A stretch of DNA of 64,000 nt from Plutella xylostella (lineage: Eukaryota > Arthropoda > Insecta > Lepidoptera > Plutellidae). The notes beneath the pieces were generated by a model, which saw only the letters and a program-made list of their open reading frames with translations, did not search any database and had not been told where the DNA came from. The position numbers and the translations under genes were made by a program. The stretch spans positions 4,030,001-4,094,000 of the forward strand of contig NC_064010.1 of the NCBI RefSeq assembly GCF_932276165.1, written 5' to 3'. Of this stretch, positions 11,865-22,900 are shown piece by piece (position 1 is the first letter of the stretch; each line of letters begins with the position of its first letter).

Positions 11865-13907
11865 AAAAATATTCTAAACATATTTACTGTTCAACAGACT
11901 TCGAGCGCTCAAATACAAATAACAGGCATATAAAAACGATTTTATGATAAGGGTAGCTTTTTCCATCAGATAAGATAAGCGCTATGCTACGTTGCTTTGT
12001 ATGCATTTGATATCCACCAATCATATTCATAGCTTCACATAGCACGTATATGGCGGAAAGGCGCCCTAAAGAATAACGATTATTCATTCAAAATCAAACT
12101 GATCAAAACCCCATTGGATTATTGTATCGAGATTTGATCGCTTCTAGTCTCTAAAATGCGGTTGGCTGACTTCAGGCGGTCTCAAGAAAATGATGTTCTT
12201 ACGTTAGTGACGATTTTCTCGAGCAAACAATTTAATTGCTTTGATTACTCAACATTCTGACGCTATGATATCTACGTGTTGCAAATTATTACATTTATAT
12301 TAGCGTCGTAGGTAAGACTCAGTTTGCATTTCAAATAACACTCAACTTTTATGTATACATAATTATAAACTACTAGGGGCTGGTTTTTCAATAGTCAGAT
12401 AAACGTTATCTGAGGAATAAAATTGTTACTGTCACTGTCAAATACAAACATTTAGATGACAGCATCATAATTATTCCCCGGATAACTTTTATCTGGCTGA
12501 TGAATGAATGATTGGTCCGACCGATTTCGGCCATGGCGACCACTTCGACCCCTAGTTCTGTTATTTTTTATCTGGCTATTGAATAATCAGCCCTAAATAA
12601 GATTTTTTTCTCCCAAGAACCATGTAGTCACTTGATAAGTTAAATTATTTTCAGTCTATGCGTTAGAAAGCCATGTTTTCTGATATTTTAAGTAACCAGT
12701 GCTTGTCCTACAATAATCCAGTCAGAAAAATATAGAAATACCTAACCTACAATAGTTTTTAGCAAAAGGAAAAATGTATGCATTGGTGATTTATAAACTG
12801 TATACTATATGATGATTTTTGTGTGCTCTAAACGTTCAATATTGCCTTCTTGTACTTTTGTAAACGTAGAAATACATTTCTAGCGAAATTTCTTAAACCG
12901 TACCTATAAATTAACCGTAATACCTGATGTAGCCATAATTTGTATATACAGTTACCATTTTATATACCTAAAATATTACAGTTTGTATTTGTAAAATGTA
13001 CCTATCTACTTTAGGACTCAATCATAACATAATACAATTTAAATGTTGAGTATGTCTACCCTATCCATTAAAGGGGAGAAATATGGGTGATATAGATATA
13101 TAGATAGATAGATAGAGTATTCTTTATTTTTACACACGCATAAAAGAAACTTAAGGCTTAAACTAAAGGTATAATGTATTTTTAAACCATAAAAAACAGG
13201 CTAACTTAATTTTAAGACTCATATATTATGCTAAAAGTAGACTTCTGTAAATATAACATAATAATATTGTAAAGCGTAAATGGGGATTAGTATCAAAAGG
13301 ATTTATTTTTGCCTGTGACGAAATATCACAAAATTTTTAATAACAGTATTTTTGAATAATTACTTTAAAGATGTGCTTCCTATAAAAAATCCTACTTGTA
13401 AAAAAAATCTAGCCCAAAGACTAATTTGAGTAATTTAGAAATCTAGTTATTTTCTCAATTATACTATGTTTTGTATAATTTATAATATTTACGAGATTTA
13501 ATTTTGTAAGGATTACGTCATATTTACTTACAATGAATATATTTTTTGTAGAGAAAAGAAGGCAAATAAAAGTGCATTTTATTTTTGGATATTGTTTTTT
13601 TATTCATGTCCTATTTGTCGTTTATCAACCGAACTAAGTATAGGATAGTATACATATTTTTAAGATGATTAACTATACAATAAATATGATTTACATAATG
13701 TATCTATTGCCCAAGTACAATTTGTTTATCACATGTTTATAAACAAGTATACATATATCAATTATCTGATTCGTTTCGAAGCTACATATATTTTTATACA
13801 TTTATATACTTTTTAATGGTGGAATGTTGTTCCAGCACTTTGCTGTCATATGTTTGAAATTGTCTCAAAACTCCGCTATAGTCTGTATGAAACAACGATT
13901 TCAACTT
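11865..13907. other. Convergent intergenic region between ATP7 and the piggyBac-derived gene
   Basis: Holds both 3' UTRs. A plus-strand AATAAA at about 13565 could end ATP7 transcripts. TTTATT at about 13578 and 13596 are AATAAA signals for the opposite gene. A short GATA run lies near 13096 and a MITE at 12374. No coding exon seen. Confidence 0.5.
12374..12595. mobile_element. TA-flanked MITE (GGGCTGGTTTTTCAATAG ends)
   Basis: Left TAGGGGCTGGTTTTTCAATA and the right complement TAGGGCTGATTATTCAATAG are inverted; TA lies on both sides. A related, degraded copy lies at 57366-57475. Confidence 0.8.
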
Positions 13908-16900
13908 TTAACTCCCTGTAACAATTTCTGCATCACTTAAAACATGTCTTTTACCACTATGATGCTGCTTAAAACACGCATACAAACACATCGCAGTATT
14001 ACAACCTTCGCAGTAGTTCCTAGTTCTTCTCTTGCAAACAGCGCACTTACGACGCAAACCCTCAACTTTCTTAGCTTTCGACTCCAAATTCTTTCCATAT
14101 TCATTCGGAAAATGGTCCGTGGAGTTCACACTGGCTTTGGCTGTCATGTGATACTTGATTATTTCGACGATCAAAGTCTTTCTAAACTCCCTGTGCGATA
14201 GCGCAGGATTCTGTCTATTTGAAGGATTATGTCTATGCAAAATGTAGGCATTAAGCACGCTTGCATTTAGTAGTCGTCTAAAAAACTTTTTGTACCACAC
14301 TCTCGTCCGTTTTCTCTCAATAGGGTGGGCGGACAACATTTGATCTTTACGGTCCACTTTAGATATCCAATTCACGTAGTCACACACGACTGCGGGTTTC
14401 CTAATATCACCGGCTTCAACAGTAGCCAATCCGTGATACGTCGAAATAAGGGTAACGATTTTTCTGTCCCGCCACGCTAATACATCTACATCACCACTTG
14501 TATAACCGACTATTTCGTTCGGCTTCAAATCCGAATTTTCTAATTTTTTTACTTGTTTTGGAACATACTGCTTATTTGTCCGTAAAGGTCCGACGCAGTC
14601 AAACCCGTGGGCTTTCAACTCTCTGGCTAGAAGCGGAGAACTATAGTTAGAATCCATCCATATAGTATGGCCTCTGTCTTCCAAACCTCTCAGTAACCTT
14701 AGCATGATAGAAGATGTTTCTACTGGAGTTGTATCGCTTTCAGTCTTAGCTTCGAACCTCCAAAGGTAACCGGTGTGACAGTCGCATAATTCATACACTT
14801 TGATACCAATTGACGCTGAACTACTTCTACTAAACACATTTATATCAGACGATCCTTTCCACTTCGTCAAACTCTCATCCAACGCAACATTCTGCCCTAA
14901 ACTAAACAGGGACGCAAACTTATCATTCAAATGGTCAATCACAGGTTTTAATTTAAACAATTTAGCCTCAGACTTTGTCATTTCCCTACTATCCACCAAA
15001 TCATTGTCTTGAAAGTGCAAGCATTTGTTCAACAGCATAAACCTATCGTAGGTCATAGTATTTGTGAACTCGGGTGTACTTAACAGAAACGGCTCTTTAT
15101 TCCAATACTCCTCTATTCTAGATTTAACTACTACTCCAGTGGCTAGTACAATCGCAAAGAACATGTATATTTCGTCGGCGGTGGCGTCTCGCCAATCTAC
15201 AATCCTGCTAGTGGGTCGTAAAGTCCCTCTCCTCATCATATCTTCAGTCAATTGTTGGGCATACCTATTCGTTTCATCAGCTATTCGTTCAACTATATCT
15301 CGACTCCATATGGCTTTGAATGCATCGTAAGGCGTTTGGAAGGAGCCTTTTGGACCGCAGCTGCTGGATTTAAAAGGCGTGCGACGGTCTAATGGCAACA
15401 CTGCGGGTAAGGGTTGCCAGTCGAAATGGTGTTCGTCGGTTTTTAGGTAATTTTGTGTCTCTTCGGTGTCTTCAGCCTGTGGAAAAGAGAGAATATAATT
15501 TATTTTTTGTAAATATAATAATAATGACTATTTTGGCAGGGCACGTTCTGATGATGAGTTCATTTCAAGGCCTTAAGAGTAATATAATCACAAAAGTGGT
15601 GTAAGTATGTGCGCTATTTAATTTAATTTGGTCCTCTGCATGTTACATTTATACATTTTGAAGTGACGAACCAATAAGGAAATAAATGTAAGAAGGCGAT
15701 GAATATTCTCGACGAACATAATTATTAACATGGAAGTAATAAGTACTTACAAGTTCCTAATACTTCCATGCATATTATACAGGAATGAATTTTATGAGAA
15801 ACTTTTCCGTTTCAAAACATGAATCTTTTTCGCAATGTCAGATACAATGTGTCAACCAGACACCTACAATAACACACTTACACTTGTCCAAAATTAATAA
15901 TGCACATGCAGATCTTCACACTTGAATCATTTAATCGTAAGAGCCTTAAAAAAACACTTGCATTTTGCATCTTGTTCGAAAGAAATAGGAGTCAATATCA
16001 TGTGTCACATAATCGAAAACAACCGATCTGTCAAAGATTTCTATGCGCATTATCAATTTTGGAGCACTGTACCTCATCCAAGTCTAAGAACAGCCTAGCC
16101 GCCCTGGGTACGAGTATCTGTTGTCTCTCTCCATCCTCCCCCTCCCCCTCCGCCTCCTCGTCCGTGTCGTCCTCGCTACCTGCAGGAGCATCATCATCAT
16201 CATCAGCACCATGAGACAACAGTCCGCATAGCTAGCACAGGGCAAAACACGCGCAAAACTGTTGCGTCGTGCTGGCGAATTTGTAACCTCTTTGGCAAGA
16301 GACAGCTACCGCTACACGGGTTCTTTATCGATGTAGATAAACAATATATCACGATTCGCCATACATACGGGCTGTGATTGCTGGAACGCGCATTATACGA
16401 GTATATCGTTTAAATCACAAAGCGCCAGACAGCAACACTACAAAATTCGTCACGCCGCCAGGATACACTGAGTCACACTGCTATCCTCAACCAACTCTTA
16501 TAGATTCATATTAAGCCTTTCTAATCTTTAAGATAAGTTAGGCAAGGAAATCATTTTCATCATCATCATCATTAGCCAATAGCAGTCCACTGCTGGACGT
16601 AGGTCTCTCCCAAAGCACGCCGCTGGATGCGAGCTTTCCGCATCCAATCATGACCAGCCACCTTTCGTAAGTGGTCACTCCATCTAGCCGGACGGCGTCC
16701 CACACTACGTTTGCCTAGTCGCGGCCTTCACTCCAGAACACGTTTACCCCATCGGTCATCGGTTCTTCGACAGATGTGACCACACACATCTAATAGCATA
16801 AAATAAAATATACACACCATAGTTGATAGATGCACCTATTTTGCGCTTCTTGTGCGGTACCGGACTTGTATCTCGGTACGGGGGCGATTGATACTGCTCC

Positions 16901-18281
16901 TCTTCTGATTCTTGTTTCACGAAACTGGAATGAGTACAAATATACTGTGGTTATTATGCTCTACCTACTAAATCTTACAGTCTAGAAGGGCTCATTTTCA
17001 TTAGTCAGATATTTGTGATGTTGACTTGACACTTGACTGAGAATAATAGGATGTTTCGGCGTGTTAAAGATGAAAGAGTAAAAGTATGATGAATGTAATA
17101 AATGCAATTATCAATTTACACAAAAAAGGGACATTGTATATTGACAACCTGATGATGTATGTCTGATGTGTTCAGTATCTAAAAGAGATAAAAATTTAAT
17201 TAAATAACACTGCTCTCAGAGAATTGCATGAAATCCTACATACAGTCAGCAATAGATATATGTCACTAACATACAAATGTGACATTACTCATAAACTAGG
17301 TGAATTACTATTATGCTTCCACAGTCAGCTTCATATAAGTCATAAGTCTATAAACTTTTGTACCCCTATTACATTGGGACTAACACAACACTGGCGAAAA
17401 GTGGGTGCAGCAATGAACCTCTGCCTACCTCGCGAGGGAGTAGGTACAGTAAGTACAAGGTGTGAGTGTTTGTTTGTTTTACTTTTGTACCTTTACAAAA
17501 ACTCTTTTTTATTCATTCAAACATTTATTGTTTGTTAGTTTGATATAGTCCTAACATACTACACTAACCTGTCACAGCTGGAGTCTCTACTAATTTGTTT
17601 TTTTGCAGCCCCATAATTTTTTTTTCTTTCGCTTTCCTTTTTTTGCAGCCCCATAATTTTTTTCTTTTGCTTTCCTTTTTTTGCTGCTAGTTTCTTTGAA
17701 CTGTTAATACTATTGAAACTTTCTGGGTCCTGACTTATATCAGATGTGGTTCTGAAATAAAAGATTTTTACAAAGTGTAAGATGTCTGCTAAAATAATTT
17801 AAAACTTTGAATTAACTGTTGTTACACTGCGAAAAAATAATTTAATTTGTTGCAGTAAGATATTGCAATTATACTATCTTATGCAACCTCATGTCCATCA
17901 CCAGTAAATGAGACATTTACTCGGAAAAGTATTCAATGATAACTTACAAGGAGCAGTGGTGCCAGTCAGCGTGGTGAACCCACCAACCCAGAGGATCAAC
18001 ATGGTGGGAAATAGTCCAATCATGCTTAGGAAGGCAGTTTAGACCTTGGGGATATGCATAAAGGTTCCACTCGAGGGAGCCAAGCACAGATACTTACACC
18101 GCCAGAGAGAATACAATAAAACTTACAGTTCTTCCTTAATATCAATGTGCTCATGCAGAAAGTTGATGGGGTCATCTTCGGTGCTGCTCACAACATCCAG
18201 AGGCTCAACTTTCAACTCTACTTGAACAAAAGAAATTCCTGGATTCTCCTCTTCTGCATCAAGATTGTTTTGAAGAGACAT
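13908..18281 (-). CDS. piggyBac-derived transposase-like protein (PGBD-type), five coding exons
   Basis: Exons on the minus strand: 18281-18127 (ATG), 17751-17569, 16924-16836, 16179-16073, 15476-13908 (stop). All borders are GT/AG and phases agree, giving 700 residues. Residues 1-200 are acidic and lysine-rich: LKVEPLD and HIDIKEEL near 25-50, a lysine-rich block near 70-100, VKQESEEE and the basic HKKRK (possible nuclear signal) near 115-142, then a Glu/Asp run. Residues from about 210 form the DDE_Tnp_1_7 fold: Asp378 (ALDES), Asp453 (WMDSN), Asp553 and Asp556 (KVDRKDQ) match the piggyBac catalytic aspartates. The end is a Cys/His finger (CAVCKRRTRNYCEGC, then CFKQHH). Autonomous piggyBac copies are normally single-ORF with terminal repeats at TTAA. 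Four introns, an unrelated N-terminus and no terminal repeats that I could find suggest a domesticated host gene. Activity cannot be judged from sequence alone. Confidence 0.87.
16308..16420. mobile_element. MITE fragment (CGCTWCACGGGTTCTTTATCG family)
   Basis: CCGCTACACGGGTTCTTTAT followed by CGATGTAGATAAAC matches one arm of the inverted-repeat element at 37844-37990. It lies in an intron of the piggyBac-derived gene. Confidence 0.6.
16555..16800 (-). mobile_element. RTE-type LINE 3' end fragment
   Basis: The minus strand encodes the reverse-transcriptase C-terminus common in Lepidoptera (HICRRTDD... GKRSVGRRPARW), then GCGTGCTTTGGGAGAGACCT, CAGCAGTGGACTGCTATTGG and a GATGATGATGATG tail. 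Related pieces lie at 48075, 54321, 55255, 60330 and 62830. Confidence 0.75.
17363..17480 (+). repeat. SINE tail fragment (type 2)
   Basis: CCCCTATTACATTGGGACTA through GTGGGTGCAGCAATG and CAAGGTGTGAGTG matches the 3' part of the SINE at 59702. Confidence 0.7.
17945..18115 (+). repeat. Dispersed SINE-like repeat (CATGGTGGGAAATAGTCC)
   Basis: GAACCCACCAACCCAGAGG, AAGGCAGTTTAGACCTTGGG and GTTCCACTCGAGGGAGCCAA recur at 47025-47150 and 53785-53990, where each copy ends GAGAATAGAATAG. Reverse-strand pieces lie at 38510 and 10855. Confidence 0.65.
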
Positions 18282-19921
18282 GTCAACTTAAAATAAGGAA
18301 TATAATTCATTTATGACTTAGAGTAGCATTTTCTACTAGCAATTGCAAACTAAATTATAACAATAATATTTTTTAGTAATTAAAAACCTCTAGATTTCAA
18401 TATAAACTTTTTTTATCATTTACTGGTCACAGGATTTTGAGACTGTATTTACTATGATGATATGCAATATTTCGGTTGTATTTAAAAACGACTTTATACC
18501 TGCAATTAGTTCTTCTACTGCGGTCTTCAGCTATGATCCAACTTTGTAGATGATAAATAAATATTATTTCCACTTACAGCTGAGATGAATATCAGAAACA
18601 GACTACTTATTTAAAATATGTTGAAAGTACGTTGTACTCGCTCACACCATTTCAACGGTGTAAAATGTAAGTTAATAGTGTAAATACTTTAATTTCTAAT
18701 TTAATACTAATTTTGGGGATCGAGAGACTCGAAAATAAATAAAACAACATTCGACCACAGACCACTTCATTTACTTGACAGCGCATCAATCAACATCGCA
18801 CCACAGACAATGATAGCTTAAAGACGCTGACACACTAGCGGACGCGGTTTACGGACTGTCAGCCGCGACTGATAGTGTGCACGGTTTTTTGGGACCGCTC
18901 TCGGACGTCTGACGACGTCGACGGTCAGTGTCCATCAATGAAGAAAGAAAAAAGAGATGACGTACGATAACACTAATAAGTTAAAAAGAAACGACGATAT
19001 ATTTTTAACTAAGATTTTTAAGTTAATGCCGGGTCCTCTCTTTTTTCTTTCGTCAATGGTGTCCATCTCCGTTTTAAAAAACTCAGCCCAAAATGGCATG
19101 GGAAAAGAGGTGCTACCGTGCTACTGCTTGATCTTCTCGTTAGAGAAGTAGATAAAAATAATATCATTTTTTGAATTTTTAGGTACTGGTTTGTAACTAG
19201 TGCAGGAATAGCGTGGTTCGATATGTCCATGAACAAGCAAGATGCTTGCGTGTAGTCTGTGAATCCAGATACTTTGTAAAAAAACTGTGATCATGTCATG
19301 TCAAATAAAAATGTCTTGTTTGTTTCATTTTAAAAATGTATTGATTTCTTGTTTTTGTGCCTAATGTACAGAATTTAAACCGACGCCACGTAATAAATGC
19401 GAAAAGAAGCGGTCTGCTATCATAGAACGGCTACTTTGAGGGCATCACGGTAAAATAATAGCTGTTTATTATCAAAAAACAAAACACAAATTTGGTAAAA
19501 AAAAAATTCGCTACAAGATTGAAGTCAATGGATATTTATTTGTTACTCCCGTAAGCTCTAACATGATTATGTGCTATCTGCCTACAACCTAACACTCTAG
19601 ACCTGACTGGGACAAAGCACCTTTTTAATCAAAAAATATTAATTTACATGTGATATGCCAAAATCATTGTAAGAAAAGATCTTACTCGTGTACACTGGTG
19701 GGTATTGTCAGCTCTTTTATTACTTTTTATTGTTAAGCTTACAATCACTAACAGCTACTAAACAGAGAGGTGGTGGAGCAACCCAGAACTTTTGTCACAT
19801 CTTGCGCGCCATGCTAGGCCTTCTGATATGTGTAGTCCACCTATCCTCGTAACACACTGCCTTTACTTGTAGCTACACATATACATTCTTGACACATATT
19901 ACAATTTTTTTTCCATTTCAG
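18282..19921. promoter_or_regulatory. Divergent promoter region shared by piggyBac-derived and zinc-finger genes
   Basis: The two genes start away from each other here. The zinc-finger start codon at 19927 sits only 5 bases behind a strong acceptor (TTTCCATTTCAG, ending 19921), so an untranslated first exon must lie upstream within this interval. A GC-richer patch at 18815-18920 and an imperfect inverted repeat (TCAATGAAGAAAGAAAAAAG at about 18934 against CTTTTTTCTTTCGTCAATGG near 19040) are the visible structures. The GC-rich part may be a degraded MITE (GCTGACACACTAGCGG end). Confidence 0.45.
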
Positions 19922-19926
19922 GGACA

Positions 19927-22900
19927 ATGTCATATGAAGGTGAAATGCAGGTTGATGAGGAAGATGGTGAGTCTTTGTACTGTTTTATTTTTAAGTTTAG
20001 TTTTTTGTAATTTTTGTTCTTGGTGCAAATAAAGTGTATTGTATTGTATTGTGAGTGCTGGTTAATATTCATAGTAAAATGATTAAATAATATACAAAAT
20101 ATTTTATGGTTATACTATGTTTTTATGCTTTCAATTTCTTCTGTCTGAATCTGTCCTGATTGGGAATGAAATGTAAGACCTCTGGGACTTTTAGTATATC
20201 AACCCCTTACAAATGAACATAGTTCTCTGGTTTTGAACTGCCTTTAGATAACCAAATGTTACTAACCAAAACTATATTTAGTTTAAGTTTTATAATAAGG
20301 TTGTCTGCATTTTTAGCTGTTTGTAATCAGTTTAACAATGATTAATCTATTAATGTTTTAAAAGAAACCCAAGAACTTGAAGGTAAATAAACATAGGTAC
20401 ATATTACACACTTTTAATTAATAAATTCTATTTCCAGTGGACATACCTTTATCTAAAATCAAAATGAAGGACCCTCTAGAGAGCTCAGAAGTTTTTGTGA
20501 AGTCAGAACCGCCTGATGACCCGCCGCTGGAGTGGGACACGGCTCGCGCTGACAGCTTCAAAGTTGAGGTCAAATTTGAGCCCTTGGACTACCTCGATGA
20601 GAACATTGATATTGAAGAAGCACCGTAAGTCATATAAACCTTATAATATAGCCATAACAAATGTGAGATCCAAGACAGAAAAGTAAAAAAAGAAAACTCT
20701 TTAAAAAAAAAACACTTTTATTTTCTTAGCAGCATTGCAATCTATAGCTATTGGCTACAATAGGAAATTTCTTTCTTATTAAACTAAATATAAATATGTG
20801 AAGAAGACACTAATATAATGATTGTGTATTGAAAGTATTAGTTTAAGTGCTGCAGATAAATAAATAATGATTTACAAAAGTACATAGTATAATAGACAGA
20901 CCATTGAACACAAAGAGTTTTTCAATAAAAAATATATAGGTATATTATTTTATACAATGAACAAAAGTATTTGACTTGGACTTTAATCTTTAAACATCTG
21001 TCTAATTCCAGATCACCGCCAGCCGAAGAAGAAGAAGACGAGAAAAAAACTAAAAAGGGAAAAGGCAAGAAAAACAAAAAATCTGCCAAAAATGGCCCAG
21101 AAGAGGTCCTTAGTTGTGACAACTGCGGGTTTAAAACTGTCAAACCACATTTGCTGAAGCTACATAGACAGAAAATACATAAAGAAGAGTAAGTATTGAA
21201 ATTTGAGCTCCGCTGAAAATCTCAGCTATTTCAACTATCTATCTATATTATGGTTAGGGATTTAAGTAGGTATATAAGAAATTAGTTGTAAGATTGAATG
21301 TTTAGAGTGCGTCACGCCAACAAACTGCTGTACAGTTTGGCCATTTTGTTTTTTGTTACCTGTGTTTGTTTTACTGAATAAATAAATTTAAAAAAAAAAA
21401 ACACCCAGGCTTGCTGCTCCAGTTTGCTCGGGAGCTAGCTGTAATGTAACACGGTGGATTATATAATTCGGCTGCGACATATTCCCTAAATTTTTTATCA
21501 TTCCTGTGGAAGAAACCTGTAGATTTTTCATATTCTTTATAAATACTGAACTCGTTACAACACATATTGAATAATTTGTATATATTAAATTTTCACTGTA
21601 AATAATCGTTATATCATCAATATTCTAATATTAAACTCATTTTCCAGCTGCAAATACACGTGCAGCGAGTGTGACTACCGAACCCCCGTGAAGTGCCACC
21701 TGCAGAGCCACGTCGTGGGCAAGCACGGAGCCGAGTCACCCTTCAAGTGTGACCTGTGCGCCTTCAGCACCAAGTATAGCACCATACTGCGGAGGCACAA
21801 GCTGAGGAAACATGCTGAGTGAGTTACCTTTAGTAGTGAGACATGCTGAGTGAGTTACCTTTAGCACACGCCCTTCAAGTGCGACCTGTGCGCCTTCAGC
21901 ACCAAGTATAGCACCATACTGCGGAGGCAAAAGCTGAGCACCAAGTATAGCACCATACTGCGCCGCCACAAGCTGAGGAAACATGCTGAGTGAGTTACCT
22001 TTAGCACTAAATACGGTGTTGGTATAAACTGGCGAAACATGCTGAGTGAGTTAGCACCTAACTGCGCCGCCACAAAAAACTTGGCCAGCCAAGCATGCTG
22101 AGTGGGTTACCTTTAAAATTAATCTTAATCTTAACTTTTTGTTCAACACTTTTTTGGTTTTCTTTACTCTTATCTCTGTAGTGTGATACCTATAACTGAC
22201 CAACTCGAATGGAACCTTTTTGTATTTATTTTTCTACCACGCTGGTCCAATGCGCGAATGTAACGAAATTCCTCCCTGTTTGAGTTTTTTGTTTTTAATA
22301 ATCTATGTATATTCTCGTCGTTACAGGAGCCAACCGCCAGAAAAAGAGACTCCATCAAAACGCAGTGCTAGGTAAATATTATGATATTTATAAATTCAGT
22401 AGGTCTGAGAATAGTGTGTTGAAATACTTTTCATCAACAATTCCCACGGGAAAACCTTTTAAGTCAAAGTGCTCATAGGGCTTATAAATAAATAAATAAA
22501 TAAATATGTGGGGACATCTCACACACGGCTATCCGACCCCAAGCTAGGCAGAACCTGTGTTATGGGTGTCGGACAGCTGATATATCTACACAAATACATA
22601 GATAGATAGATACTAAATATAAATATCAACACCCAAGACCCGAGTACAAATATCTGTCTTTAAACAAATATCTGCCCCAGCCGGGAATCGAACCCGGGAC
22701 CTTCGGCTCAGTAGTCAGGGTCACTAACCACTACGCCATTCGGTCGTCTTAATAACATATAAGCGATAAGACCGCCATTTTTGTACATATGTGTTAGTAT
22801 TTAAGTTATGTAAGTTTATTTTATGTATCTATCTATCTATATATCTAAGTAGCCATTTCACATTAGCAACCACATGAGTACTCCTGGACATAGGCCTCTC

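Noticed and set aside
15064..15330. Plus-strand ORFs of 60-90 codons across 13944-15604
   Set aside because: They lie opposite the conserved transposase frame and show no domain of their own.
16180..16219. Upstream extension of piggyBac-derived exon 4 with an Asp run (SHGADDDDDAPAG)
   Set aside because: CTCCTGCAG inside it is an acceptor whose phase matches the previous exon exactly. The Asp codons come from an ATC repeat in the intron.
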